DNA of 64,000 nucleotides, taken from positions 1 to 64,000 of the forward strand of contig NZ_ABZU01000002.1 in assembly GCF_000173655.1 (NCBI RefSeq). Direction: 5' to 3'. Below the pieces are notes generated by a model, which was not told the origin of the DNA, ran no database searches, and saw nothing but the letters and a program-made list of their open reading frames with translations. Origin of the DNA: Corynebacterium amycolatum SK46. Lineage in GTDB: Bacteria > Actinomycetota > Actinomycetes > Mycobacteriales > Mycobacteriaceae. Made by a program: the position numbers and the translations under genes. Position 1 is the stretch's first letter, and every line of letters begins with the position of its first letter. Below are positions 9,610 to 19,693 of the stretch, in pieces.

Positions 9610-10019
9610 TAGAACTCGCCCTCGAGGCCCAGTAGACCGGCAATCTCGACCACTGCGCGGTCGAACTGTTGGTAGAAGACTCCCACCATGCCGTTAGAGA
9701 CGGCAGCATGGATGTTCTCAATCGAATCATCTACCAACACGCAGTCCCGTGCCGGCAGTTCAATAGCCGCAGCAGCTGCATTAAAAGCCTCTGCCGAAGG
9801 CTTCTCATGGCCAATTTCACCAGAGAGCACAACTGCGTCTACCAGGCCCTCATCTTCGAGCTTGCGAATCGGGTCCGCCGATGGGCCACCTGGGTCATTC
9901 GACAGGACTGCCAGGCCAACACCATTTGCACGCGCCTCTACCAGCAAATTACGCCAACGTGCCTGGTCTTCATCCGTGCCGTCGAGGACACCACAGTAAT
10001 CGATAATCATTCCGCGCAT
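9609..10019 (-). CDS. Small HAD-superfamily hydrolase
   Basis: A 136-residue protein with a compact HAD core: an N-terminal 'IIDYCGVLDG' in the position of motif I, 'LSNDPGG' as motif II, a lysine in 'GHEKPSAEAF' as motif III and 'CVLVDDSIENI' as motif IV. There is no room for a cap domain. Motif I shows D7 followed by Y-C-G-V-L-D, so the second acidic residue of DxD is displaced and activity is uncertain. Substrate unknown. It is coupled to the DUF6912-like gene. Confidence 0.75.
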   Translation of the reverse strand: MRGMIIDYCGVLDGTDEDQARWRNLLVEARANGVGLAVLSNDPGGPSADPIRKLEDEGLVDAVVLSGEIGHEKPSAEAFNAAAAAIELPARDCVLVDDSIENIHAAVSNGMVGVFYQQFDRAVVEIAGLLGLEGEF

Positions 10020-10307
10020 GGCCTGTAGTTTATCGCATGACCTGCACGTTTGCCTTTTTTCCAGTTCAGCGTGTTAATTGGCTGTTCGTTACGCCCATTT
10101 ATAGACGAGCAGAACGGCCTTGACGGAAACCGATAGGGCTATTAACTACGAGACACTCAGACCAACTCGCGACTGCATCTTCTCCCCACCCCCCCCCATG
10201 CCAGCCATGAATTCCCCTTCACAAGCTGCACACTTAAAGCACTTGTAGGACAATGGTCTTCAGCAAGGGGGAACTTGCCAATGGAGAGTTTTTAGGGGGA
10301 TTAATCC
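10020..10307. promoter_or_regulatory. Divergent promoter region between the HAD gene and the Rv3235-like gene
   Basis: A 288-base gap without a gene. It contains a run of nine C at 10189-10197 and a possible sigma-A promoter reading right: TTGACG at 10120-10125, a 16-base spacer, then TTAACT at 10142-10147. A strong AGGGGG ribosome site just before 10308 serves the next gene. The assignment of the promoter is tentative. Confidence 0.35.
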
Positions 10308-10931
10308 ATGGCACCTACGTCTCACGTACCAACATCGCAGGCGCCGATGCCATACGCGCTGTCGAACGCCGCTGAGCACCGATCCAGTGGCAGGGAAATC
10401 ATCGAACCAGCAACGGGCTTTTCGCTTCTCCACACAATTCAACTTGGCCAGTCAGCTAATGCCGCCGCCTCTCAAACCGCAAAAGTGGCACCGACCTATA
10501 GCGGATGCTCGGCTGCCACCGGGACCGCTGTCATAACGGCATTACCGCCCGCCGCGGCCACTCCTGCTGCGAAAAAGACGCCGCAAACACCGCACGTCGT
10601 CCAGCACTGTGAGCAGAATCTGAGGCAGGAGCTTGGCACGATTACTCGCCGCGTATTCGACATCATCGCGGGTCGCAGGCGAGTCAACGATCTGCGCCGC
10701 ATCAATATCGACCCGATTATTCACGCTGCGATACTCACGCTGTCGAAGAACACCAGCCTCAAGGGTGTCGCGTTGCAATCCTTCCACGCCAGCGCTTCCG
10801 CAGACGGCAAAAAGGTCGAGTTCCTGGGTAGTTGCCGTGTCGGTCCGCGCGTTCGCGCGTTCACGGGCACTTTCCGCCGCGGAACAGCAAAAACGCGGCC
10901 ATGGACCATGACCGCGTTTCGTGTGCTTTAG
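10308..10931 (+). CDS. Rv3235-family protein (DUF6459 type)
   Basis: A 207-residue protein with a low-complexity Ala/Pro/Thr N-terminal half and a conserved C-terminal domain from about residue 95 (helical 'RRVFDIIAGRRRVNDLRR' followed by strands ending 'WTMTAFRVL'). That C-terminal shape is typical of actinobacterial Rv3235 homologues found beside secA. No catalytic motif is visible and its role is unknown. The ATG at 10308 has AGGGGG at an eight-base distance. It converges on secA with a three-base gap; the last 40 bases of this gene also encode the secA terminator on the other strand. Confidence 0.75.
   Translation: MAPTSHVPTSQAPMPYALSNAAEHRSSGREIIEPATGFSLLHTIQLGQSANAAASQTAKVAPTYSGCSAATGTAVITALPPAAATPAAKKTPQTPHVVQHCEQNLRQELGTITRRVFDIIAGRRRVNDLRRINIDPIIHAAILTLSKNTSLKGVALQSFHASASADGKKVEFLGSCRVGPRVRAFTGTFRRGTAKTRPWTMTAFRVL
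10891..10919 (-). terminator. secA terminator, embedded in the end of the opposing gene
   Basis: On the minus strand AAACGCGG pairs with CCGCGTTT, with an inner CATG/CATG stem, and is followed by TTTTT. It begins 16 bases after the secA stop. It lies wholly inside the coding sequence of the convergent Rv3235-like gene, so the same bases serve both roles. Confidence 0.8.
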
Positions 10932-10934
10932 TGC

Positions 10935-13637
10935 TTAGCGACGGCGCTTGCGAGCCGCCTTCCGACGCTGCGCTCGGTTACCCTCAGCCTCTTGATCCAC
11001 GCGCTGCTGCTCTGCACTGCCGTCCTCGCTGGGACCGGAGTAGGTCATCTGCTGATTTTGCTCAGCAGCTTCCGTTGGCAGAGCTGGAGTCTGGTTTTCC
11101 TGCCCCTCAGTGTTTTCCACTGCGGGCATAACCTGCTTACGGATTAGGAACAGCTGACGAACCGATTCTTCCTTGATGCCGTCCATCATCGCGGTGAACA
11201 TGTCGTAGCCCTCACGCTGGTATTCCACCAGTGGGTCAGCCTGGGCCATGGCGCGCAAGCCAATGCCCTCCTTGAGGTAGTCCATCTCGTAGAGGTGCTC
11301 GCGCCACTTCTGGTCCATGACGTTCAGGATGGTGAAGCGCTCGATGTTGCGCATCTGGTCGTCGCCGCCAATTGCGGAGACCGCATCCTCAAGCTGGTCG
11401 TAGCTGGCCGAGATGTCCGTGTGCAGAGCCTTGGACAGCTCATCGGCTGAGAGGTCACCCGGGGTACCGAAGTCAGAGCCATCGATGAGCTCCTGCGCCG
11501 TAAACGTCGGGCTGTAGAGCTGCTCAAGGGCATTCCACAGCTCGTCGAGGTCCCAATCCTCCACGTAACCGTCAGCGGTAGCACCGTTGACATACGCATC
11601 GACAACGTCGTCCTGCATGTCACGGACCTGAGTCTTCAAATCCTCACCTTCGAGGATGCGACGGCGCTCAGCGTAGATGACCTTACGCTGCTGGTTCATA
11701 ACCTCGTCATACTTCAGAACATTCTTACGGATTTCGAAGTTCTGGCTTTCCACCTGAGCCTGAACGCTCTTAATGGAGTTGGACACAACCTTGGAGTCAA
11801 TAGGAACGTCATCCGGGACATTCAGAGTGTTCATCAGCGCTTCCATGCGCTGACCGTTGAAGCGGACCATGAGATCATCGCGCATGGACAGGTAGAAGCG
11901 GGTAACACCCGGGTCACCCTGACGACCGGTACGGCCACGCAACTGGTTGTCAATGCGGCGCGACTCATGGCGCTCAGTACCCAGGACGTAGAGGCCACCG
12001 GCCTCACGTACCTTGTCAGCTTCTTCCTTCGACTGCTGACGAACACGCTCAATCTCAGCGTCCCACGCCTCTTCGTACTCTTCCGGAGTTTCCACCGGGT
12101 CCAGACCACGAGAGCGCAGATTCAGGTCAGCGATGATGTCCGGGTTACCGCCCAGCACAATGTCAGTACCGCGACCGGCCATGTTAGTTGCCACGGTAAC
12201 GCCTCCGAGACGACCCGCCACTGCGACAATCTCAGCTTCCTTCTCGTGGTGCTTAGCGTTCAGCACAGAGTGAGGAATACCTTCGCGCTGCAGGAGCTTG
12301 GAAAGGTACTCCGATTTCTCAACTGACGTCGTACCAACGAGAACTGGCTGGCCCTTTTCATGGCATTCGCGGATGTCCTCGACAACTGCGGCGAACTTTG
12401 CCTCCTGCGTCTTGTAAATCAAGTCGGGCAGATCCTCACGCTGCTTCGGGCGATTCGGCGGGATCGCCATGACGTTCAGCTTGTAAATCTGGTGCAGCTC
12501 AGCCGCTTCAGTCTCAGCCGTACCGGTCATACCGGACAGCTTGTCGTAGAGGCGGAAGTAGTTCTGGAGCGTAACGGTTGCCAGCGTCTGGTTCTCGTTT
12601 TTAATCTCCACCCCTTCCTTGGCCTCAATTGCCTGGTGCATGCCCTCGTTATAGCGACGACCTGCCAGCACACGACCGGTGAACTCGTCGACAATGAGAA
12701 TCTCACCATTGCGGATAATGTAATCCTTGTCGCGGGTGAATAGCTCCTTGGCCTTCAGGGCATTGTTAAGGTAGCTGACCAGCGAGGAATTTTCAGGAGC
12801 ATACAGGTTGGCAATACCCAGCTGATCCTCAACGAATTCAACACCCTCTTCACGAATACCGATGGTGCGCTTACGCTCATCGACTTCGTAGTGAATGTCG
12901 CGCTTCATACGCGGCACGATCTTGGAGAACGCCAGGTACCAGTGCGGATCGCCATCCGCCGGACCGGAAATAATTAACGGAGTACGGGCCTCGTCAATCA
13001 GGATCGAGTCAACCTCATCGACGATGGCGAAGTGATGCCCACGCTGCACCAAATCGTCGAGCGAATGCGCCATGTTATCGCGCAGGTAGTCAAAGCCGAA
13101 CTCGTTGTTCGTACCGTAGGTGATGTCGGCAGCATAGGCCTTGCGGCGCTGGTCCGGGCTCAGCTCAGAGAGAATCACGGAAGTCTCAAGCCCCAGGAAG
13201 CGGTGGACTCGACCCATCCACTCCGCGTCACGCTTAGCCAGATAGTCATTAACCGTAACGACATGAACGCCCTTGCCTGCCAACGCATTGAGGTATGCGG
13301 GCAGCACACAGGTCAGGGTCTTACCTTCACCAGTACCCATCTCGGCAACGTTACCGAAGTGCAGTGCCGCACCGCCCATAACCTGGACGCGGAAGTGCTT
13401 CTGCCCCAGCACGCGCCAGGATGCCTCGCGTGCCGTGGCGAAAGCATCCAGCAGCAAATCGTCTACATCGGCACCGTCAGCCAGCTGCTTCTTAAACTCC
13501 TCGGTCTTGGCACGGAGTTCATCGTCTGAAAGAGCTGCGTACTCGTCTTCCTTGGCGATGACCTGATCTGCAATATTGCCAAGCCTCTTGACAGCGCGGC
13601 CTTCACCAATGCGGAGCAACTTGCTGAGCGAAAACAC
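10935..13637 (-). CDS. secA: Preprotein translocase ATPase SecA1
   Basis: A 900-residue SecA motor that drives proteins through SecYEG. Walker A is GTGEGKT at residues 101-107 and the DEAD-type motif is DEVD at 207-210; the helicase motifs '[11 protein letters not shown]' and '[10 protein letters not shown]' follow. The C-terminal tail is Gln/Glu-rich and ends in a basic run (RKAARKRRR) without the SEC-C zinc motif, as usual for actinobacterial SecA1. The length is close to SecA1 and well above SecA2. It lies downstream of hpf on the same strand. Confidence 0.97.
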   Translation of the reverse strand: MFSLSKLLRIGEGRAVKRLGNIADQVIAKEDEYAALSDDELRAKTEEFKKQLADGADVDDLLLDAFATAREASWRVLGQKHFRVQVMGGAALHFGNVAEMGTGEGKTLTCVLPAYLNALAGKGVHVVTVNDYLAKRDAEWMGRVHRFLGLETSVILSELSPDQRRKAYAADITYGTNNEFGFDYLRDNMAHSLDDLVQRGHHFAIVDEVDSILIDEARTPLIISGPADGDPHWYLAFSKIVPRMKRDIHYEVDERKRTIGIREEGVEFVEDQLGIANLYAPENSSLVSYLNNALKAKELFTRDKDYIIRNGEILIVDEFTGRVLAGRRYNEGMHQAIEAKEGVEIKNENQTLATVTLQNYFRLYDKLSGMTGTAETEAAELHQIYKLNVMAIPPNRPKQREDLPDLIYKTQEAKFAAVVEDIRECHEKGQPVLVGTTSVEKSEYLSKLLQREGIPHSVLNAKHHEKEAEIVAVAGRLGGVTVATNMAGRGTDIVLGGNPDIIADLNLRSRGLDPVETPEEYEEAWDAEIERVRQQSKEEADKVREAGGLYVLGTERHESRRIDNQLRGRTGRQGDPGVTRFYLSMRDDLMVRFNGQRMEALMNTLNVPDDVPIDSKVVSNSIKSVQAQVESQNFEIRKNVLKYDEVMNQQRKVIYAERRRILEGEDLKTQVRDMQDDVVDAYVNGATADGYVEDWDLDELWNALEQLYSPTFTAQELIDGSDFGTPGDLSADELSKALHTDISASYDQLEDAVSAIGGDDQMRNIERFTILNVMDQKWREHLYEMDYLKEGIGLRAMAQADPLVEYQREGYDMFTAMMDGIKEESVRQLFLIRKQVMPAVENTEGQENQTPALPTEAAEQNQQMTYSGPSEDGSAEQQRVDQEAEGNRAQRRKAARKRRR

Positions 13638-13703
13638 TAAATTGGGACCTTTCCGGCCGATTCACGTCGAACTTTAATGTGCAACGGTTGATTATACGAC
13701 GAA

Positions 13704-13731
13704 CCCGCCTTCCCTTCTAAGAGAAGACGGG
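13704..13731 (-). terminator. Hairpin between hpf and secA, possible terminator
   Basis: A nine-base stem (CCCGTCTTC with GAAGGCGGG on the minus strand, one G-T wobble) in the 161-base hpf-secA gap. It lacks a clear U-tract, so it may be a weak terminator or only a secondary structure. Confidence 0.35.
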
Positions 13732-13798
13732 CTCATGTGAGCAATTACTTACCAATACTCAGCTCTGCGCGGTATTGCGTGCTCTTTTTGGTGAAGAC

Positions 13799-14458
13799 TT
13801 ACTTCTCGTCTTCCTCTGCCAGCTCAATCAGACCGTAGTCGTATGCGTGACGACGGTAGACCACGGACGGACGAGAGGTTGCCTCGTTAACGAAGAGGTA
13901 GAAGTCGTGACCGACGAGCTCCATCTCAGACAGAGCATCTTCCACCGTCATCGGAGTTGCGGAGTGCTGCTTGGTACGCACAACCTGGCCCGGGGTCACG
14001 TCCTCAACCAGATCCTCGTACGGATCAGCCTTTTCCGGAGCCGCTGCCTCAGCCTCTGCAACCAGCGAAGCAGTTGCCTCGCCGACGGACATCGGTGCAC
14101 GGTGGCCAGAACGGCTAATCTTGCGGCGAGCCTTCACCTTACGCAGGGAGCGCTCCATCTTACCCAGAGCAGACTCCAGTGCAGCGTAGAAGCTATCCTC
14201 CTTCGCTTCCGCACGAGCCAGGTGCCCCTTGCCAGTAGCGGTGATCTGAATACGGTCAGAGCGGTCTGCACGGCGCGGATTCGGCTCGTGCTGGAGCTCC
14301 ACGTGGAAGAAGGTCAAAGTCGGGTCGAGGCGCTCAATCTTCGCCAGCTTCGCCTTAACACGATCTGCGAAGTGCTCTGGGACCTCAACATTGCGCCCGG
14401 TGATGGTCACCTGAGCGTTCGGGCTGAGTACCTCGTTGTTGTCAGCAGGTGTGGACAC
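13799..14458 (-). CDS. hpf: Ribosome hibernation promoting factor, long form
   Basis: A 219-residue long-form HPF. The N-terminal domain (residues about 15-115, 'VTITGRNVEVPEHFADRVKAKLAKIERLD') binds the decoding region of the 30S subunit; the C-terminal dimerisation domain ('MTVEDALSEMELVGHDFYLFVNEAT', 'RRHAYDYGLIEL') forms 100S ribosomes. A linker rich in Ala/Glu joins them. It matches Rv3241c, just upstream of secA1. Hpf silences ribosomes in stationary phase. Confidence 0.95.
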   Translation of the reverse strand: MSTPADNNEVLSPNAQVTITGRNVEVPEHFADRVKAKLAKIERLDPTLTFFHVELQHEPNPRRADRSDRIQITATGKGHLARAEAKEDSFYAALESALGKMERSLRKVKARRKISRSGHRAPMSVGEATASLVAEAEAAAPEKADPYEDLVEDVTPGQVVRTKQHSATPMTVEDALSEMELVGHDFYLFVNEATSRPSVVYRRHAYDYGLIELAEEDEK

Positions 14459-14619
14459 TTGCTACCTACCTCCCGGTATGGCCACCGCCCTTCCGTGAGC
14501 GGGATTACTCACGGCGTCTACGGTGACGAGTCTTTCTGCACCCCCAGGATACAGTTCCGGGGGTAACCAATGCCACGTTCCCCTCGTTTATTTTTCGCTT
14601 GCCGACGACACCCCTGCGT

Positions 14620-15348
14620 CTACGCCCTGGCGAGTACCAATACCATGTCGATGCGAATCCCCAATGACGCTGCCACCAACTCGGTTTCCGCTGCAGTGGC
14701 ACCAGTGGTGGCCACATCATCAACCAGAATCACTGTCGCCTGGGCACACCGTTGTCGCAGCTTGTCACTAATTCCGCGCCTGAATTGCGTCAGCGGCACA
14801 ATGTGGCCAGAAAGATTTCGTCTGCGTTGAGAAGCCCCAAGTTCCGCGGAATCCCGCGTGCGCCCACCAATGCGCACCAGGGGCAATACCGAACTAGAGG
14901 GGAGCTGGCTACAGGCAAAGTCGCAGGCAATTGTTACCGGATCCCCACCCCGTTGTCGACGGGATGACGATCTTGTCGGCGCGGGAATCAAAATGACGGG
15001 GGTAATTTCCGGGGGTATTATATGGCCGTCAGAGGCCAGCCTTCGCACCGCAGCGGCGAACACGGCCCCCATGATTCGTCTGGCTTCACCACTACCCCGT
15101 TCTTTGGCCGACAAAATGAGATGTCTCCTCGCACCCGAGTACGGACCGCAGGTCCACGCTGCTGCGCGTAACGCAGCCCGCGGTGAAAACCGCACTGGAG
15201 GTTGCTGAAGATCGTCCCTACAATCGCGACACAGCGTCCCGGAGCAGCCGCACACCGGACAGGTTTCCGGTATCACGAGGCCGATTGCATCGCGGGTGAC
15301 GTCGTAAAGCACGCGCAGTACATCCTGCGATGATCTCCCCTGCGCCAT
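14620..15348 (-). CDS. comF: ComF-family phosphoribosyltransferase-like protein
   Basis: A 242-residue protein with an N-terminal Cys cluster (CPVCGCSGTLCRDC, a likely zinc finger) and a C-terminal PRTase fold whose PRPP loop is VILVDDVATTGAT. Family members are linked to DNA uptake or nucleotide salvage, but the function in actinobacteria is not established. The ATG at 15348 is chosen because GGGAGGGG lies at proper distance; an in-frame start at 15408 would overlap lpqB. The gene follows lpqB by 22 bases, the same order as Rv3242c-Rv3244c. Confidence 0.85.
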   Translation of the reverse strand: MAQGRSSQDVLRVLYDVTRDAIGLVIPETCPVCGCSGTLCRDCRDDLQQPPVRFSPRAALRAAAWTCGPYSGARRHLILSAKERGSGEARRIMGAVFAAAVRRLASDGHIIPPEITPVILIPAPTRSSSRRQRGGDPVTIACDFACSQLPSSSVLPLVRIGGRTRDSAELGASQRRRNLSGHIVPLTQFRRGISDKLRQRCAQATVILVDDVATTGATAAETELVAASLGIRIDMVLVLARA

Positions 15349-15370
15349 TGATCCCCTCCCCGATTTGCGC

Positions 15371-17212
15371 TTACTCCACAGACACCGGAGCCATTCGACC
15401 ACGCGCACCCGGAACCTGGCGCCAGAACTGCTGCTGTCCCTCGCTGGAGATCAGCTCCATAACACCGGTGGCATCCAATGCGTAACGCTTCGACGAGGTC
15501 GCGGTAACCACAGGAATTGGCGGTGTCAGGTTGAGCTTCGGCAGAACGGAGCTGGTCGCACCGTCCGGGAAGGCACTCCACATCGGGGTGTCTCCGCTGT
15601 AACCGCCCACCGTGACCGTTTGATTCGGCGACCACGTCAGCGACACCGGGGAAACGTTTTCAGGGAGCGGCAGAGCGCGCGGATGCGTCAACTTCCACGG
15701 CTTATCGTCATGCCTTTCGATGGTGGCAATATAGACCTCACCAGCGATAATCATCGCTACCTGCGTGCCTGAAGAATCGACGCGGAATTCAGAAATACCG
15801 GCGCTCGGACGCCCCGTGCCTTCGCCGCCGTCAAGAAGGTGATTGAGCTCAGAGGTATCAACCTCCTCCTGCTGAATCCGGGATGACGTCGACTGCCGAA
15901 CCAGGCGTACGACGGTTGTACCGTCCTTCACCGTCCATACCGCCTCGGCGTCTGGCGACCATGTCGGACGGGTGAGGCTCTCGCCAGTCAGCACAGGAAC
16001 CGGCTGATCTTGTATCCCGCCGAGCATCAATGTGGACTCCCCGAGGTCATACGAACCGGCACGACCATCCACGGCCGAGCGGAACACGGCGGCAATAAGC
16101 TCGCTGCCATTGGGGTTGATGCCCACTGCCGCGGAAAACACCGCAGTGCTGCCGCTGGCGGTCCAGCCGCGTCCCACAGGTGTGGCGTGGCCGTCAGCGA
16201 TCTCGTAGATTCCGCTGCGGTCGACCGTCCGCAACGGTGCGTTATCAGCCGGTAGATGATTCGGGTCGTAGAGCTGGATTGTGTCGGTGTCCTTCGTCCA
16301 CGGCTCGTCGTGGCTGGCAACTAGCGGTTCGCCGTCGGCCATGAGAATCCACGGACCACGGAAATCTGCCGAGTCGAGAGTCCAGATAATCTGCGCCGCG
16401 AGCATGACACGCAGTTCCTCGGAAACTTCACCCAATCCGGTGATTTCGACCCTGCGACCGTCCGTGTTGGACACAGGTCCTGCTTCCACCGCAATTGAGG
16501 CATTGGGTTTGAGCACGGTGGTGACGCCCGGCCGCAGTGGTGCTGATGGGCCGTTCTTCAGCTTTGTCAACAGATTGGTCGCGCCATCGGTGACGCCGCG
16601 ATAGAGCCAACGACGATCTGTGACCAAATGATTACCCGCCGGATCGAGGAAATAGACATTGCGAGGCACATTGTTTTCCAGGAATGCCTGGCGCTCCATG
16701 ACAACACCGTCGGGCAGCGAGGAAATGCGCCACTGCCCATCCGAACCGAGCTTCATCTCCACGGTTTCCTCATAGTCACCGGACTGGGGCTCATAAGCAC
16801 CATCAGTACCAAATTGACCAACGCTGCGACCTCGGGCAACAAAGGACTGTCGCGATCCTCCTTCATCCCGCTGGGCGATGAGGTTGACACCGTCGAGAAT
16901 GCGGGCGCTATCCTGCGGTTTCCAACTGGCCGCAAGTTCCGGGGTCATGAAGGCACGCATAGCTTGAAAATCATCAACCGGATGCGCGGCCGCGGCGAAA
17001 AAGTCGCGCAGGACAATGTCTGCATTGACATTCGGACGTGGCTGCGGAACTTCAATACGAACTTGGGGCGGTTCAAACGGACGCAGCACCTGGGGGCTGG
17101 TGTTCCGCGGAATGGTGGTACATCCTGCGGCCGTGCCCAAAATAATCACTGAGCTAAGCGCCACTGTCTTACGCAGGACGCGACGAGCCTTTGACTGTTG
17201 CTGCGCCGTCAT
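15371..17212 (-). CDS. lpqB: Lipoprotein LpqB, MtrAB accessory factor
   Basis: A 613-residue lipoprotein. The signal peptide ends in a lipobox GTAAGC with the lipidated cysteine at residue 31. The body has a GerMN-type domain after an N-terminal portion, followed by a beta-propeller-like C-terminal part. In mycobacteria LpqB interacts with the extracytoplasmic domain of MtrB and modulates MtrA phosphorylation. Its start codon directly follows the mtrB stop codon with no gap, so the genes are coupled. Confidence 0.95.
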   Translation of the reverse strand: MTAQQQSKARRVLRKTVALSSVIILGTAAGCTTIPRNTSPQVLRPFEPPQVRIEVPQPRPNVNADIVLRDFFAAAAHPVDDFQAMRAFMTPELAASWKPQDSARILDGVNLIAQRDEGGSRQSFVARGRSVGQFGTDGAYEPQSGDYEETVEMKLGSDGQWRISSLPDGVVMERQAFLENNVPRNVYFLDPAGNHLVTDRRWLYRGVTDGATNLLTKLKNGPSAPLRPGVTTVLKPNASIAVEAGPVSNTDGRRVEITGLGEVSEELRVMLAAQIIWTLDSADFRGPWILMADGEPLVASHDEPWTKDTDTIQLYDPNHLPADNAPLRTVDRSGIYEIADGHATPVGRGWTASGSTAVFSAAVGINPNGSELIAAVFRSAVDGRAGSYDLGESTLMLGGIQDQPVPVLTGESLTRPTWSPDAEAVWTVKDGTTVVRLVRQSTSSRIQQEEVDTSELNHLLDGGEGTGRPSAGISEFRVDSSGTQVAMIIAGEVYIATIERHDDKPWKLTHPRALPLPENVSPVSLTWSPNQTVTVGGYSGDTPMWSAFPDGATSSVLPKLNLTPPIPVVTATSSKRYALDATGVMELISSEGQQQFWRQVPGARGRMAPVSVE

Positions 17213-18931
17213 TTAACTATCCTCCTCTCGTGCCTGTCGGGATTCGCTATCGCTAGTCCTCTGCCCCTTGCCCTGATCCTGGCTCTTGACTTGCGGTGCA
17301 TTCGATTCCGATTCCAACGCCCGTGCACCAATTTCCTGCTGGTGCGGAATCTGATCGGGCAGCGGGGGAACTTCCAGTCCGAGCGGATGCTCACCGAAGC
17401 TCGCTTCAGGCTCCAATGGCACAGTCAGACGGAAACAGCTACCGACCGTCGGCACGCCAAAAGCCTCCAGTTCCCCACCATGCAATTGTGCGTCCTCACG
17501 CGCGATCGCCAAACCAAGTCCGGTACCGCCGGTGCGTCGGACACGCGAGGGGTCAGCACGCCAGAAACGGTTAAACACCAGCTCTTGCTGTTCCGGCTTT
17601 AGCCCCACACCGTGGTCAACGACCGTAAACGAGACCGCGGAATCGCTCGACCGCACTGTGATATCCACCGGATTGCCCTCACTGTGGTCAACAGCGTTGG
17701 CCATAAGGTTGCGTAGCACGCGCTCGATACGACGCGAGTCGACTGTCGCCATTACCGGTTCATCGGGCAGATGGAAGCGGATGGGTGTGCCAGTCTCCTT
17801 AGCCACGACCGCTACCTGCTGATAGGCAGCATCCACGCAGCGACGGACATCGACCTTTTCTGCGGACAGGTCAGCAACGCCGGCATCGTGGCGTGAGATC
17901 TCAAGCAGGTCATTGAGAAGCATCTCAAAACGCTCAAGCTCCTCATTCATCAGCTCAGCTGCGCGGCGAGTCGCCGGATCGAGGTCCTCAGCGCCGTCAG
18001 CAATAAGATCGGCGGCCATACGCACCGTGGTCAGAGGTGTCCTCAACTCATGCGAAACATCGGAGGTGAACTGTCGTTGCAGACTGCCGTATTCCTCCAG
18101 CTGTCTAATCTGCGTCGACAGCGATTCGGCCATCTTGTTAAAGCTCATGGCCAGTCGCGCCATGTCATCTTCACCCTGCACGACCATGCGTTCGCGCAAG
18201 TGACCGTCGGCAAAGCGCTGGGCAATCTGGGCAGCGGAACGCACTGGTGTCGTCACCTGATTGGAGAAGAACCAAGTAATACCGCCGAGAAGCGCCATGA
18301 TGACTACTGTCGCACCAGCGAGCAGACCACGAACCAACTTAATAGTCGATTCCTCTGCGGCCATAGAGGTGACCAGATAGAGCTCGAGCCCATCAACCGA
18401 GGTAGAAGTAGGGCTACCGATAATTAGCGCCGAGTACGTATCGCCGCGATTATCAGTGACTTGGCGTACCTGATACGCAATTTGTCCTTGCCGGACTACT
18501 TCATGCAATCGTTCTGGTACATCGGCCTTAATCGGCGATGAAGCCAACACCGTGCCTCGTGGCACCGGCGCCAAGAGCAGCGGTTCATAACTTGTCAGTG
18601 GCGCAGCACCGGAACCGGCTGCACGGTTCACAAGGGCATCGCGTCCCACGTTGAGCAGAGCTTGCAGCTCGTTGGACGAAGAGTTCTCTATCGCCTGCTC
18701 CACCACCGCGCGAGCACGGTCAATTTCCTCGTCGGCAGCGGTAACCTTTGCGTCGATAAGCCGCTGGGTCACAATAGTCGCCAGCGCGAAACCGAGTACC
18801 GCAATCACCATCGCGCTCAGTACCACCACAGAGGTCAGAATGCGCGCTTGAATAGACGTGCGCCAGAGCGTAACCGCCCAGGTCACTCCCCTATTGGTGA
18901 AGTCTCGAAGCTTCGTTATTAATCGACGCAA
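17213..18931 (-). CDS. mtrB: Two-component sensor histidine kinase MtrB
   Basis: A 572-residue kinase: TM1 about residues 28-52, an extracytoplasmic domain to about 198, TM2 about 201-222, HAMP about 223-275, HisKA with phospho-acceptor H294 in 'DVSHELRTPL', then HATPase with N box and GTGLGLAIA. The C-terminal tail of about 60 residues is hydrophilic and Ser/Glu-rich. It would sense envelope or osmotic state and phosphorylate MtrA, controlling cell-wall hydrolase and osmoprotection genes. Operon mtrA-mtrB-lpqB. Confidence 0.96.
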   Translation of the reverse strand: MRRLITKLRDFTNRGVTWAVTLWRTSIQARILTSVVVLSAMVIAVLGFALATIVTQRLIDAKVTAADEEIDRARAVVEQAIENSSSNELQALLNVGRDALVNRAAGSGAAPLTSYEPLLLAPVPRGTVLASSPIKADVPERLHEVVRQGQIAYQVRQVTDNRGDTYSALIIGSPTSTSVDGLELYLVTSMAAEESTIKLVRGLLAGATVVIMALLGGITWFFSNQVTTPVRSAAQIAQRFADGHLRERMVVQGEDDMARLAMSFNKMAESLSTQIRQLEEYGSLQRQFTSDVSHELRTPLTTVRMAADLIADGAEDLDPATRRAAELMNEELERFEMLLNDLLEISRHDAGVADLSAEKVDVRRCVDAAYQQVAVVAKETGTPIRFHLPDEPVMATVDSRRIERVLRNLMANAVDHSEGNPVDITVRSSDSAVSFTVVDHGVGLKPEQQELVFNRFWRADPSRVRRTGGTGLGLAIAREDAQLHGGELEAFGVPTVGSCFRLTVPLEPEASFGEHPLGLEVPPLPDQIPHQQEIGARALESESNAPQVKSQDQGKGQRTSDSESRQAREEDS

Positions 18932-18964
18932 GAATCGGCTCCCACTAAAGCTGACTGGCCTTGA

Positions 18965-19639
18965 TTAGTCACCCGTCTTGTACCCGACACCGCGGACGGT
19001 CAGCACAATCTGGGGGTTCTCCGGATCCAGTTCAATCTTCGAGCGCAGACGCTGAACGTGAACGTTGACGAGTCGAGTATCCGAGGTGTGCTGATATCCC
19101 CAGACCTTTTCCAACAACTCATCACGGGAAAAGACCTGCTTCGGACGGGATGCAAGAGCGTGCAATAGGTCAAACTCCAACGGGGTCAGAGAAATCTCCT
19201 TGCCATCACGGAACACGGCGTGACCGGGCACGTCGATGGTCAAGTCGCCGACCTCGAGGGTCTCACTCGGGCTGTCCTCTTGACGACGCAGCCGAGCGCG
19301 TACCCGCGCCACGAGCTCCTTCGGCTTAAAGGGCTTCGTGACATAGTCATCCGCACCGGATTCCAGGCCGAGGACCACATCGACCGTGTCGGTCTTCGCA
19401 GTCAACATGATGATCGGCACCGCCGATGTCTCTCGCACAGTGCGACAGACATCGACACCACTCATGCCCGGCAACATGAGATCCAGCAGAATCAAATCTG
19501 GATTCTCCCGCTCTGCTGCCTTGACAGCTTCGAGGCCATCGTCGACTACTACTGTGTCGAAGCCCTCGCGCTCCATCACCATCGTGAGCATTTCGGCGAT
19601 GGCCGGATCATCATCAACAACCAGGATTTTTGAGCTCAT
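18965..19639 (-). CDS. mtrA: Response regulator MtrA
   Basis: A 224-residue OmpR-type regulator. The receiver domain has acidic pocket D10-D11 and phospho-acceptor D53 in 'LLDLMLPGMSG', and a lysine in 'KPFKPKEL'. The C-terminal winged helix ends 'VRGVGYKTGD'. It is the first gene of the mtrA-mtrB-lpqB set and follows tmk by 54 bases. A TAGAAT hexamer ends only nine bases before its ATG, which could allow a leaderless transcript, though that is uncertain. Confidence 0.96.
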   Translation of the reverse strand: MSSKILVVDDDPAIAEMLTMVMEREGFDTVVVDDGLEAVKAAERENPDLILLDLMLPGMSGVDVCRTVRETSAVPIIMLTAKTDTVDVVLGLESGADDYVTKPFKPKELVARVRARLRRQEDSPSETLEVGDLTIDVPGHAVFRDGKEISLTPLEFDLLHALASRPKQVFSRDELLEKVWGYQHTSDTRLVNVHVQRLRSKIELDPENPQIVLTVRGVGYKTGD

Positions 19640-19693
19640 GCGTCATATTCTAAACGTAAAGCTATCTAGTTCTGTAGTTTCCGGTTGAGGTGG

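Noticed and set aside
10181-10215. 6C-type structured RNA at the C-rich stretch
   Set aside because: Only one C run is present and no flanking stems pair around it.
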